A stretch of DNA of 28,015 nt from Candidatus Kapaibacterium sp. (GCA_023253875.1 JALRFC010000001.1:1-28015); one strand, 5' to 3'. Numbered from the stretch's first letter, positions 8,446 through 16,811 are shown. Notes: generated by a model not told the origin, from the sequence alone. Numbers and translations: made by a program.

Positions 8446-9771
8446 ATGAAAAATGTATTGATCATCGCTTATTATTTTCCTCCTTCCGGCGGACCCGGTG
8501 TACAAAGGGTTTTGAAGCATATTCAATATCTACGGGACTTTGGATGGAATCCAATCGTTCTTACCGTATCAAATGGAGATTTTCCGGCAAGAGATGAATC
8601 TTTGCTTGCCAAAATTCCTCCCGACATCATCGTTGAAAGAACTCATATTTATGAACCCTATGATGCATATCGCTTTCTCATGGGACAAAAAAAAGGAATG
8701 CCAATCGATGTGAATGTGATCAAAAACGATCATCAAAAGCGCACGTTCAAAGAGCAAATTGCAGAGGCGGTTCGTGCTACATTATTCATACCTGATGCTC
8801 GAATTGGTTGGTTGCCTACAGCAATACCAAAAGCAATGGAATTGATTGAAAAACACGCAATCAGTGCAATATACAATTCTTCACCCCCTTACACAACATC
8901 GCTCATTGCCAGACAATTGAAGAGAAAGACAGGTTTGCATTGGGTAGCAGGTTTCCGCGATCCATGGACAGAATTTCTTACATCGCCTAAAAGATGGTTT
9001 ATACCGGCATGGATAGACAGAATGTTTGAACGCTCTGTATTTACTGAAGCTGATGCAATTGAATGTGCATGGATAGGCATCATTAAAGATGCACTGAGAA
9101 AATTCCCGGAATTGCCCGAATCAAAGTTTCATCATGTGCCAAATGGATATGATTCCACGGATTATCCGAGTGCTGAACATATCGACACATCACTTGCAAT
9201 TAATGATGCATTTGTGTTGACATATACGGGTTCGATGTATGGAAGGCGGAATCCATCATCTCTGTTTGCTGCATTGGAATTGCTCATTTCAAAGAATCTC
9301 ATCGATCCCCAAAAAATACACCTTCGATTCATCGGTAGATTTGGTAATGAAGTGCATGACATGTTTAATGCCGCATCATTCACATCATCAATTGAAGTAA
9401 TCGGTTATGTTCCACATGAGCAAAGCATCTCATATCTCCTTGTTTCGCATGCACTTCTATTAATTGTGGATGAGGCCAAGGAAAGTGAGGAAATCGTTCC
9501 CGGTAAAGTCTATGAATATATAGGATCTATGAAACCAGTAATTGCCATTGCTCCCTCAAAAGGCGCCATAGCCGAACTCATGCATGAAACTCAAGCAGGT
9601 GGCATCGCTCATCAGTCAGATATCGAAGGAATCGCAGACATCCTACTCGGGATGTATCAGGCATTTCAAGAAGGAAAACAGATTGCACATCCGAATGTGG
9701 ATGCAATCAAACGATATGAAAGAAGGGAATCAACTCGCACATTGGCGAGACTGCTGGATTGTTTATCCTAA
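8446..9771 (+). CDS. GT-B glycosyltransferase (GT4-like)
   Basis: Starts at MKNVLIIAYYFPPSGG, the standard N-terminus of this group; in-frame ATGs at 8410 and 8431 lie in or almost at the predicted promoter start, so 8446 is preferred (441 residues). The sequence shows the GT-B two-lobe pattern: SGGPGVQRVLKHIQYLRDFGW, then HWVAGFRDPWTEF, HHVPNGYDSTDY at the hinge, LTYTGSMYGRRNPSSL at the start of the donor lobe, and GKVYEYIGSMKPVIAIAP with the conserved acidic segment. It belongs with the neighbouring GT9-GT4 pair in making a surface glycan, though it has its own promoter. Its last nine bases overlap the end of convergent purE. Substrate not determined. Confidence 0.87.
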   Translation: MKNVLIIAYYFPPSGGPGVQRVLKHIQYLRDFGWNPIVLTVSNGDFPARDESLLAKIPPDIIVERTHIYEPYDAYRFLMGQKKGMPIDVNVIKNDHQKRTFKEQIAEAVRATLFIPDARIGWLPTAIPKAMELIEKHAISAIYNSSPPYTTSLIARQLKRKTGLHWVAGFRDPWTEFLTSPKRWFIPAWIDRMFERSVFTEADAIECAWIGIIKDALRKFPELPESKFHHVPNGYDSTDYPSAEHIDTSLAINDAFVLTYTGSMYGRRNPSSLFAALELLISKNLIDPQKIHLRFIGRFGNEVHDMFNAASFTSSIEVIGYVPHEQSISYLLVSHALLLIVDEAKESEEIVPGKVYEYIGSMKPVIAIAPSKGAIAELMHETQAGGIAHQSDIEGIADILLGMYQAFQEGKQIAHPNVDAIKRYERRESTRTLARLLDCLS

Positions 9772-10275
9772 GAGTTCATTTTTTTTGCGAGATGCTTCAG
9801 CCATTTGAGTCTTGAAGACTGTCATTTCATCAAGCAATTCAGGATAACATGCACTTAAAATTTGTACTGCAAGCAATCCTGCATTTTTGCCTCCCCCAAT
9901 GGCAACTGTAGCAACCGGCACACCGGGTGGCATTTGAACGATGGACAATAAAGAATCCTGTCCACCCAAAGCTTTAGTTTGCACAGGAACACCAATCACA
10001 GGCAATGGTGAATATGCGGCTGTCATTCCTGGTAAATGGGCTGCACCGCCGGCTCCGGCTATAATCACTTTAATTCCACGCTGATGAGCAGTTTTGCCAT
10101 ATTCCGCCATATCTTCAGGCGTTCTATGTGCAGAGACGACCTTCAATTCATAAGGAATGGAAAATGTTTCGCAGATGGTTGCAGCTTCTTGCATGGTAGG
10201 AAGATCTGAATCACTTCCCATGATGATTCCGACAATTGGATCATTTCCAAAACGATTGCTTTTTTGCTCTGACAT
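9763..10275 (-). CDS. purE: N5-carboxyaminoimidazole ribonucleotide mutase (PurE)
   Basis: Converts N5-CAIR to CAIR in de novo purine synthesis. The 170-residue protein is the normal size for class I PurE and contains the hallmark segments VGIIMGSDSDLPTMQEA (phosphate/ribose binding), VVSAHRTPEDM (catalytic His) and AGAGGAAHLPGM. An in-frame ATG at 10284 abuts the AGGA and is too close; the ATG at 10275 has AGGA nine bases upstream and is preferred. No purK is adjacent. The hmgA terminator lies between it and hmgA, so purE needs its own promoter, which I could not identify. Its 3' end overlaps the convergent glycosyltransferase by nine bases. Confidence 0.96.
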   Translation of the reverse strand: MSEQKSNRFGNDPIVGIIMGSDSDLPTMQEAATICETFSIPYELKVVSAHRTPEDMAEYGKTAHQRGIKVIIAGAGGAAHLPGMTAAYSPLPVIGVPVQTKALGGQDSLLSIVQMPPGVPVATVAIGGGKNAGLLAVQILSACYPELLDEMTVFKTQMAEASRKKNELLG

Positions 10276-10291
10276 GATATACATTCCTAAG

Positions 10292-10328
10292 AAAAAAAAG
10301 TGCCCCGACGGATAGCACTCGTCGGGGC
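10292..10328 (-). terminator. Rho-independent terminator of hmgA
   Basis: The arms gccccgacg (10302-10310) and cgtcggggc (10320-10328) form a 9-bp GC-rich stem. On the minus strand it is followed by AC and eight T (10292-10299). It is 22 bases after the hmgA stop and isolates hmgA from purE. Confidence 0.9.
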
Positions 10329-10350
10329 TTCCTGATATTTCAGCGATTAT

Positions 10351-11646
10351 TTATCGCTTATTCGGATTGAAGAGTGGTTTCAAACCTTGCCAACATTCGA
10401 AATAATCTCTCTGCAATTCACCGGTTTCCATTGCATATTTGGTAGGACGATTTACAAATCGTGTTTCAACCATAAAGGCAATGCCATTATTCAGATAATG
10501 CGGTTCGAGTTTCGCATTGACTGCCTTTTCATAAGTGGTGGCGTCTGGTCCATGACCGGACATACAATTATGCAATGAACTTCCGCCCGGCACAAATCCT
10601 CCCTCTTTGGCATCATAAGCACCGGAAATCAGTCCCATATATTCATTCATGAAATTTCTATGGAACCAGGGCGGTCTGAATGTATGCTCAGCAACCATCC
10701 ATCTCGGAGGGAAAATCACGAAGTCCGCATTTGCTGTTCCGGGTGTATCAGAGGCAGAAGTGAGGACAGTATATATGGATGGATCCGGATGATCAAAAGT
10801 GACGGTATTGATGCAATTGAAATGAGCCAAATCATATTTATATGGTGCATAATTGCCATGCCATGCAACAACATCCAATGGTGAATGCTTCAATTCTGCT
10901 TGCCAAAGATTGCCCATAAATTTTGAGATCACATGAAACTCTCCATCGACCTGTTCATATGAGGCAACTGGATAGAGAAAATCTCTTGGATTTGCCAAAC
11001 CATTGGCACCAATCGGACCAAGATCCGGCAATTTGAAAGGTGATCCATAATTCTCACAGACATAACCTCTAGCTGAATCCTCCATGAGATCTACGGCAAA
11101 CTTGATTCCGCGAGGAATCACGCAAATTTCTCCCGGAGCCACATGGATCTTTCCAAGTTCAGTACGAAACAATAAAGCACCATGCTGTGGAATGAAAAGC
11201 ATCTCGCCATCAGCATTGTAAAAGTACTTATTCTTCATCGAAGTATTGATTGCATAGATATGCACCGCAACACCAGATTGCGAAGCTGAATCTCCACATC
11301 CTGCCATTGTGATAATACCATCCACCATATCTGTCGAAATTTCCGGAATTGGATGCGGATCCCATCTCAATTGATTTGGAGTGGTTTCTACTTCATCAAA
11401 TGGAGTGGATCTGATTAATCCATTTTCGATTCTTTCATATGGTTTATGAACAACGGATGGCCTGATTCTATAGAGCCAAGAGCGCTTATTGGCACCTCTT
11501 GGGGCAGTGAATGCCGAACCATTCACTTGCTCAGCATAGAGATCATATGGATTTCTTTGCGGTGAATTCTGTCCGATTGGCAAAGCACCCGGCAAGGCCT
11601 CTGTGGCAAATTCATTACCAAAACCGGAATTGTATTGAAGTTCCAT
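10351..11646 (-). CDS. hmgA: Homogentisate 1,2-dioxygenase
   Basis: A non-haem iron dioxygenase that opens the homogentisate ring to maleylacetoacetate in tyrosine/phenylalanine breakdown, using O2. The 431-residue protein is full length. The iron ligands are visible as His329 and Glu335 in FHRNFMNEYMG and His365 in SGHGPDAT; His263 in AWHGNYAPYKYDL matches the catalytic base. The N-terminus YNSGFGNEFATEALPGALP is highly typical. The start ATG at 11646 has AGGA seven bases upstream. It is monocistronic: a TTG-N18-TATTTTTG promoter precedes it and a strong terminator follows. The maleylacetoacetate isomerase and fumarylacetoacetase genes are not adjacent. A perfect palindrome at the predicted start site suggests local regulation. 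Confidence 0.97.
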   Translation of the reverse strand: MELQYNSGFGNEFATEALPGALPIGQNSPQRNPYDLYAEQVNGSAFTAPRGANKRSWLYRIRPSVVHKPYERIENGLIRSTPFDEVETTPNQLRWDPHPIPEISTDMVDGIITMAGCGDSASQSGVAVHIYAINTSMKNKYFYNADGEMLFIPQHGALLFRTELGKIHVAPGEICVIPRGIKFAVDLMEDSARGYVCENYGSPFKLPDLGPIGANGLANPRDFLYPVASYEQVDGEFHVISKFMGNLWQAELKHSPLDVVAWHGNYAPYKYDLAHFNCINTVTFDHPDPSIYTVLTSASDTPGTANADFVIFPPRWMVAEHTFRPPWFHRNFMNEYMGLISGAYDAKEGGFVPGGSSLHNCMSGHGPDATTYEKAVNAKLEPHYLNNGIAFMVETRFVNRPTKYAMETGELQRDYFECWQGLKPLFNPNKR

Positions 11647-11682
11647 GTCAACTTCCTGAATAGTGGGGAATACTCACCCTCC

Positions 11683-11712
11683 CATCATTCTTGCTTTGTG
11701 AAAAGAATGATG
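11683..11712. promoter_or_regulatory. Palindrome at the hmgA start site (candidate operator or leader hairpin)
   Basis: catcattctt (11683-11692) and aagaatgatg (11703-11712) are a perfect 10-bp inverted repeat with a 10-base spacer. It lies just downstream of the hmgA -7 element and 37 bases before the ATG, where a repressor site or a 5' leader hairpin would act. No T tract follows, so it is not a terminator. Confidence 0.5.
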
Positions 11713-11714
11713 AG

Positions 11715-11744
11715 CAAAAATAACAAGGTTTTTTGACTTCCAAT
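11715..11744 (-). promoter_or_regulatory. Bacteroidota-type promoter of hmgA
   Basis: On the minus strand ATTG (11744-11741) is followed by 18 bases and TATTTTTG (11722-11715), matching the TTG/TAnnTTTG consensus and spacing. It lies about 70 bases before the hmgA start. Confidence 0.6.
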
Positions 11745-11789
11745 CCAAACAATTGCATGAAATGTTGGCTATACTCACTTTGAAAGGTC

Positions 11790-11820
11790 TTTGTGCTATG
11801 AGGCAAGTTTCGTAACTTTG
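11790..11820 (+). promoter_or_regulatory. Bacteroidota-type promoter of atpDC
   Basis: TTTG (11790-11793), 19 bases, then TAACTTTG (11813-11820): an exact match to the TTTG-N19-TAnnTTTG consensus of the Bacteroidota housekeeping sigma factor. The atpD ATG is about 50 bases downstream. Confidence 0.7.
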
Positions 11821-11872
11821 TGCTTTGCTGAATAATTACTTCTCCAATTCAATATTTGAAGGTCTTTCCCCA

Positions 11873-13279
11873 ATGAACAACGGTCACATAGTTCAGGTGA
11901 TTGGCCCGGTGGTGGATGTCGAATTCCCAAATGGGCATATTCCTCCGGTCCTCAATGCTCTAGAAATCCCAAGAACCACAACAGAAGGCAAGGAAGATGT
12001 CCTGATTTGTGAAGTACAACAACATCTCGGACAAGACAGAGTTCGTTCCATTGCGATGGATTCAACTGATGGTTTGGTTCGAGGAATGACTGTTGTTGAT
12101 ACGGGCGCTCCAATTTCTGTTCCTGTTGGTCCGGAAGTTCTTGGTCGCTTGATCAATGTTACCGGTCAAGGAATCGATAATAAACCGGCAATCAATGCCA
12201 AAACAAAATTTCCAATTCATCGCCCTGCTCCTGATTTCCAATCTCTTTCCACAAAGAAAGAGATGTTTGAAACCGGTATTAAGGTTATTGACTTGATCGA
12301 GCCATTCACAAAAGGTGGTAAAACAGGTCTTTTCGGTGGCGCCGGTGTTGGCAAAACGGTTATCATCCAAGAATTGATTCACAATATTGCCAAGCAACAT
12401 GGTGGTTATTCAATTTTTGCAGGAGTTGGTGAGCGTACTCGTGAAGGGAATGACTTATATCTCGAAATGACTGAATCCAAGGTTATTGATAAAACAGCAC
12501 TTGTATTCGGTCAGATGAATGAACCACCGGGAGCTCGTGCTCGAGTTGCTCTTACTGCACTCACAATGGCAGAGTATTTCCGCGATGAAGAAGGCCGTGA
12601 TGTATTGTTATTCGTTGACAATATTTTCCGTTTCACTCAGGCAGGTTCCGAAGTATCTGCTTTGCTTGGTCGTATGCCTTCTGCGGTGGGTTATCAACCA
12701 ACTTTGGCAACAGAGATGGGTGGCTTGCAAGAGCGTATCGCTTCTACAGACAAAGGTTCAATCACTTCCGTGCAAGCGGTATATGTTCCTGCGGATGACT
12801 TGACAGATCCTGCGCCTGCAAATACATTCTCTCACTTGGATGCTACAACAGTTCTTTCACGTCAAATCGCAGAATTGGGTATTTATCCAGCTGTGGATCC
12901 ACTAGACTCAAGTTCACGAATTCTTGATCCGCTCATTATCGGTAATGATCACTATAATACCGCAATGCGTGTGAAGAAAGTGCTTCAAACCTATAAAGAT
13001 CTTCAGGATATCATCAATATTCTTGGTATGGATGAATTGTCCGATGATGATAAACAAACCGTATATCGCGCTCGTAAGATTCAAAAGTTCTTCTCACAGC
13101 CATTCTTTGTTGCTGAGCAATTCACCGGTTTCCAAGGTCGCTATGTGAAGATCGAAGATACTATTTCCGGTTTCAAAGCAATTCTCGATGGCGAAGTTGA
13201 CAATATTCCTGAAGGCTATTTCAGCTATAAAGGTACTATTGACGAAGTCTATGATGCATTCAAAAAAGCAAATGCATAA
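11873..13279 (+). CDS. atpD: ATP synthase F1 subunit beta
   Basis: Catalytic beta subunit of the F1 sector, which makes ATP from ADP and phosphate. From the ATG at 11873 it has 468 residues, starting MNNGHIVQVIGPVVDVEFP as in other beta subunits; the longer TTG-started frame from 11825 begins only a few bases after the predicted promoter and lacks similarity. Walker A GGAGVGKT, the GERTREGNDLY segment, Walker B VLLFVDNIFRFTQAGSEVSALLGRMPSAVGYQPTL region (DNIFRF) and a DELSEED-loop variant DELSDDD are present. A GAAGG lies about 10 bases upstream. It is followed after 26 bases by atpC only; alpha, gamma, delta and Fo genes are not in the window, like the separate beta/epsilon operon known from green sulfur bacteria. 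Confidence 0.98.
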   Translation: MNNGHIVQVIGPVVDVEFPNGHIPPVLNALEIPRTTTEGKEDVLICEVQQHLGQDRVRSIAMDSTDGLVRGMTVVDTGAPISVPVGPEVLGRLINVTGQGIDNKPAINAKTKFPIHRPAPDFQSLSTKKEMFETGIKVIDLIEPFTKGGKTGLFGGAGVGKTVIIQELIHNIAKQHGGYSIFAGVGERTREGNDLYLEMTESKVIDKTALVFGQMNEPPGARARVALTALTMAEYFRDEEGRDVLLFVDNIFRFTQAGSEVSALLGRMPSAVGYQPTLATEMGGLQERIASTDKGSITSVQAVYVPADDLTDPAPANTFSHLDATTVLSRQIAELGIYPAVDPLDSSSRILDPLIIGNDHYNTAMRVKKVLQTYKDLQDIINILGMDELSDDDKQTVYRARKIQKFFSQPFFVAEQFTGFQGRYVKIEDTISGFKAILDGEVDNIPEGYFSYKGTIDEVYDAFKKANA

Positions 13280-13305
13280 TTGATCTTTTTATTTAATGAA
13301 GTAAT

Positions 13306-13713
13306 ATGTCAGAACATTTGCTCAATATCGATATAGTAACTCCGCAAAGTATCATCTTTAGCGGGACAGGTGTTTCGGTTTCTTTGCCTGGAGCTCAATC
13401 ACCCTTTCAAGTACTCTATAATCACGCCCCGATTGTATCAGCACTGGAAGTGGGTGCCATCAAGATCATCAATGAAGATAATTCCGAAGTGCTTTATGCC
13501 ACTGAAGGAGGATTTGTTGAAGTTCTACATAATAAAGTTTCAATTGTTGTCGAAACAGCTGAGAAAGCCTCAGAAATTAATATAGATGCTGCCAATGCCC
13601 TGATTTCTGACCTCAAACAACAACTCGAACATACTACATCTATGCAACAAAGAGATCATATCAAGCATGCAATTTCTATTCAAGAAAATAGAGCCCGCAT
13701 AGCTTCAAAGTAA
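13306..13713 (+). CDS. atpC: ATP synthase F1 subunit epsilon
   Basis: Epsilon subunit of the central stalk of F1, coupling rotation to catalysis and inhibiting ATP hydrolysis. The 135-residue protein shows the N-terminal beta-sandwich (LNIDIVTPQSIIFSG, FQVLYNHAPIVSALEVGAIKI, YATEGGFVEVLHNKVSIVVETAE) followed by the C-terminal helical pair (ALISDLKQQLEHTT onwards). It forms an operon with atpD and ends in a strong terminator. Confidence 0.95.
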   Translation: MSEHLLNIDIVTPQSIIFSGTGVSVSLPGAQSPFQVLYNHAPIVSALEVGAIKIINEDNSEVLYATEGGFVEVLHNKVSIVVETAEKASEINIDAANALISDLKQQLEHTTSMQQRDHIKHAISIQENRARIASK

Positions 13714-13735
13714 TCTGCATTGTACTTGACGAAAG

Positions 13736-13764
13736 AAAGCCATCAATTTTTGATGGCTTTTTTT
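13736..13764 (+). terminator. Rho-independent terminator of atpDC
   Basis: aaagccatca (13736-13745) pairs with tgatggcttt (13751-13760) around a 5-base loop and continues into a T run to 13764. It closes the atpDC operon 23 bases after the atpC stop. Confidence 0.92.
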
Positions 13765-13776
13765 ATAGAAACAACA

Positions 13777-13809
13777 ATTCCCGTAAACAGGGGAAGCGTT
13801 TACGGGAAT
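13777..13809. repeat. Perfect 12-bp inverted repeat of unknown role
   Basis: attcccgtaaac (13777-13788) and gtttacgggaat (13798-13809) pair perfectly around a 9-base spacer. There is no T run on the plus side, and the atpDC terminator already lies 13 bases upstream. The surrounding 13765-13996 stretch holds no credible gene; it has a second weak hairpin (taacca/tggtta near 13921-13938) and two copies of ATGCCAAAAACC (13835-13846, 13955-13966). Confidence 0.6.
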
Positions 13810-13996
13810 CGTGCTCTTAGGGAAGATAGGCTTGATGCCAAAAACCATTCAGGTTTTGCAGCATTGAAGGGAAGCATCAAACCTCGGGGGTCAACATACA
13901 ATTTTCACATTGGCTAATAATAACCATCTTTCTGGTTAATATTCAGCAAAGTGTATGCCAAAAACCCGGAGTTTTAAGAAATATGAGATCTTATTC

Positions 13997-15268
13997 TTAG
14001 ATTTTTTCAAATTCTTGAATGAATAATTGCTTTTGTGCAGATGTCAAGGTTTTTTCCCTTCTCTTCATGACAATCTCTGCGATTCCAACTGCTTTTTCCA
14101 ATTCATAGACATGATTTGAACCTTCATTTGATTCTTTTGTTCCCCAACTGAATGAAGAAATATCCTTTGGAGGAAATTCTCCGATATCATGAATGGAAGA
14201 GCTGATTCCGATGACAGTTCCCGTTGAAAGGCATGTTCCAATTGCAGTTTTTGTATGATCACCGATGAGTGCTCCCAAGAATCTGAGTCCGGTTTGTACG
14301 TTCTTGCCACGCAAAAAGACATCAATTTCCCCATAGGTATTTTTTAAATCTGAAGTTGTGGTCATTGCGCCCAGATTTACCCATTCACCAATATATGAAT
14401 GCCCCACAAAACCCTGATGTTGCTTATTTGCATATCCATGAAAGATGCTTTGTTCGACTTCCCCACCGATTTTACACATAGGTCCGATCACCGTACCGGA
14501 ATAGATCTGCGCGCCTGCTTTGATGATACTTCCTTTTCCGATATGACATGGACCTTGAATAAAAGAATGCGCCATGATGTGAACATCTGATTCAATGATG
14601 ATTGGTCCTTTGCTAGCATCCAGCACTATTCCGGGGGCACATTCACAATTTCTCCCGATGAGAATGCGGTCTACATTCAATGCAAATACATGCCCGGGCA
14701 GAGCTTCTCTCAATTGCTTGGAGAAGAAGCCAAATGACTCTGAAATGGCTTTCGGAGCAAGCATCATCGCATCCCATTGATAGATAATACTCTCCGTGTG
14801 CAACTGCGTGATTGGCAAAGAATCAAAGGGAATTTTCTCTATGATTTGCTCAAAAGTAGGGGCATGAAGATTCACATAGGATAATTCAGCTTCTTGTACC
14901 AAATACACACCTATTATTCTCTCTTCATCTTTTATTACAAAAGATTGTCCGCCATCAATTGCCATTCTTCGAAGTATGGTTACCGTCTGTGCATTGGGTA
15001 CAATTTCTGAACGAAGAATCATGAGTGGAGCAGAATGAATAGATAATCCATCCATTGCAAACCCTTCTTGTTCTAAAAAAGATCTTTTTTGAAGATCGCG
15101 TCCGGCAAAACGAATGGAAAATTCCGGCAATGAATCTCTATAAACTTCAAAGATCCTTCGACCACCATATCGCAATTCCCAGGAAGAATGCATGATAGAA
15201 AAAGGATACAGAGAATCTGACATTCCATCAGATTCAGAAAGTACTAATGTGAAAAGAGCTTGTTGCAT
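13997..15268 (-). CDS. GlmU-like sugar nucleotidyltransferase / left-handed beta-helix acyltransferase
   Basis: 423-residue protein of the alternative GlmU family found in Bacteroidota and Chlorobiota. The C-terminal half is a left-handed beta helix of hexapeptide repeats (GPIIIESDVHIMAHSFIQGP, HIGKGSIIKAGAQIYSG) and ends with the family block KNTYGEIDVF, LRFLGALIGDHTKTAIGT and STGTVIGISSSIHD. The N-terminal half would be the nucleotidyltransferase part, but the classic GxGTRM loop of E. coli GlmU is absent; LYPFSIMHSSWELRYGGRRIFE takes its place, as in this family. Expected role is UDP-N-acetylglucosamine synthesis or a related sugar activation for peptidoglycan and LPS. Standalone, divergent from ccoG. 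Assignment to exact reactions is inference. Confidence 0.82.
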   Translation of the reverse strand: MQQALFTLVLSESDGMSDSLYPFSIMHSSWELRYGGRRIFEVYRDSLPEFSIRFAGRDLQKRSFLEQEGFAMDGLSIHSAPLMILRSEIVPNAQTVTILRRMAIDGGQSFVIKDEERIIGVYLVQEAELSYVNLHAPTFEQIIEKIPFDSLPITQLHTESIIYQWDAMMLAPKAISESFGFFSKQLREALPGHVFALNVDRILIGRNCECAPGIVLDASKGPIIIESDVHIMAHSFIQGPCHIGKGSIIKAGAQIYSGTVIGPMCKIGGEVEQSIFHGYANKQHQGFVGHSYIGEWVNLGAMTTTSDLKNTYGEIDVFLRGKNVQTGLRFLGALIGDHTKTAIGTCLSTGTVIGISSSIHDIGEFPPKDISSFSWGTKESNEGSNHVYELEKAVGIAEIVMKRREKTLTSAQKQLFIQEFEKI

Positions 15269-15333
15269 TACTTATCCGGAAATTCATGAGGTATGACAAA
15301 AATCATTGTTAGAGTGACCAAAACCAAAGAATT

Positions 15334-15348
15334 TTGACATGAAGTCAA
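15334..15348. promoter_or_regulatory. Dyad TTGAC-N5-GTCAA upstream of ccoG
   Basis: TTGAC (15334-15338) and GTCAA (15344-15348) form a perfect dyad in the divergent gap between the GlmU-like gene and ccoG, about 39 bases before the ccoG start. The half-sites look like CRP/FNR-family half-sites, but the spacer is five bases rather than the usual four, so binding is uncertain. Confidence 0.35.
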
Positions 15349-15386
15349 TGTTCAATATCATATTCTGATTCTGGGAGGGATTGAAT

Positions 15387-16802
15387 ATGTCCATAATTGA
15401 TATCCCTGTTGAGGATGTCGAGAATTTTCGGAATGAACTCGCAAGCATAGATCGCGATGGTTCTCGAAAATGGATTTATGCCCGACAACCCAAAGGCCAA
15501 TATTATACAGCTCGTACAATAGTAGCCACTATTCTGCTCATTTTTCTCTTTGCCGGACCCCACATATATGTGAATGGTCATCCATTCATGTTGCTGAATC
15601 TTCCAGAAAGAATGTTTATTGTCTTTGGCATACCATTTATGCCACAGGACTTCCATTTAGTTGTTCTTCTTGCACTTTCTGCCCTGGTTTCCGTTGCATT
15701 GTTCACTGCAATTGCAGGAAGAATTTGGTGCGGATGGATGTGTCCCCAGACCATTTTTCTAGAAATGGTCTTTCGAAGAATCGAATGGTTTATCGAGGGT
15801 TCTCCAAAAGAACAAGCCATACTCAATGCCGGAAGATGGACACAAAAGAAGATTCTGAAAAAGAGTGTGAAACATATCATATTCTTTGGAATTTCATTTG
15901 CCATTGCCAATACCTTTTTGGCATATATCATTGGTCGAGATGAATTACTCAAGATTCAATTAGATGATCCCATGAATCATCTTTCAGGATTGGGGATCAT
16001 TACTCTCTTCAGCTTTGTGTTTTATGCAGTCTTCGCAAGATTCCGTGAGCAAGCTTGTTTGATTGCTTGTCCATATGGAAGATATCAATCGGTTTTGGTT
16101 GATAAAAACACCATTGCCGTTACTTATGATTTTGTACGTGGGGAACCAAGAGGAAAACAGAAAAACAATAATGTTGGAGATGTGCAAACGATAAAAGGTG
16201 ATTGCATTGATTGTCACCAATGCGTCGTTGTATGTCCAACCGGAATTGACATCCGAAATGGCATTCAGCTCGAATGTGTGAATTGCACAGCATGTATTGA
16301 TGCATGCGACCATGTCATGACAAAAGTCGGATCACCCAAAGGACTCATCAGATATACTTCATGGGAAGCCGTAAAGAATGGAACAGCAAATATTTTCACC
16401 GGCAGAATCAAGGCATATCTTGCTGTGTGGATCATCTTGCTTTCCATTGTTGCATTTATGTTCTCAAAAAGAACCGAAACAGAAACATTAATCTTGCGTC
16501 AACCGGGCACAACATTCATCAAACAAGGCAATGATGCCATCGGCAATTTTTTCAATGTGATGATTACAAACAAAACATTTGGCAATAAAGAAATCAACAT
16601 AAAAGTTTTATCGCCGAATACAGCAACTATGCGACCTTTGGGATCATTCACTCCGGTCAAGGAATTCACCACATTGGAAAGTAGAATATTAGTTTCGATT
16701 CCAAAAGAATCAGCCACTTCCGGTAAGACAATGATTCAGTTCGGCATATATTCACATGGCACACTTCTCGAAACAGTTCAAAGTGCTTTCATAGCGCCTT
16801 AA
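15387..16802 (+). CDS. ccoG: Cytochrome c oxidase accessory protein CcoG (FixG/RdxA)
   Basis: Membrane Fe-S protein that assists cbb3-type oxidase assembly, thought to reduce copper for the active site. The ATG at 15387 has GGAGG eight bases upstream; the TTG at 15381 is too close to it. In the 471-residue protein I see membrane helices near 43-60 and 92-112, RIWCGWMCPQTIF at about 112-124, then two more helices, REQACLIACPYGRYQS, and a ferredoxin-like 2[4Fe-4S] region (CIDCHQCVVVCP and CVNCTACIDACD). A last helix (AYLAVWIILLSIVAFMF) precedes a periplasmic Ig-like tail. It is the first gene of an operon with ccoH, a TauE/SafE-like protein and cytochrome c. Confidence 0.95.
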   Translation: MSIIDIPVEDVENFRNELASIDRDGSRKWIYARQPKGQYYTARTIVATILLIFLFAGPHIYVNGHPFMLLNLPERMFIVFGIPFMPQDFHLVVLLALSALVSVALFTAIAGRIWCGWMCPQTIFLEMVFRRIEWFIEGSPKEQAILNAGRWTQKKILKKSVKHIIFFGISFAIANTFLAYIIGRDELLKIQLDDPMNHLSGLGIITLFSFVFYAVFARFREQACLIACPYGRYQSVLVDKNTIAVTYDFVRGEPRGKQKNNNVGDVQTIKGDCIDCHQCVVVCPTGIDIRNGIQLECVNCTACIDACDHVMTKVGSPKGLIRYTSWEAVKNGTANIFTGRIKAYLAVWIILLSIVAFMFSKRTETETLILRQPGTTFIKQGNDAIGNFFNVMITNKTFGNKEINIKVLSPNTATMRPLGSFTPVKEFTTLESRILVSIPKESATSGKTMIQFGIYSHGTLLETVQSAFIAP

Positions 16803-16811
16803 GGAGTAATC

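Noticed and set aside
13720..13917. Open frame of 65 codons after atpC
   Set aside because: It covers the atpDC terminator and the inverted repeat, with no recognisable protein character.
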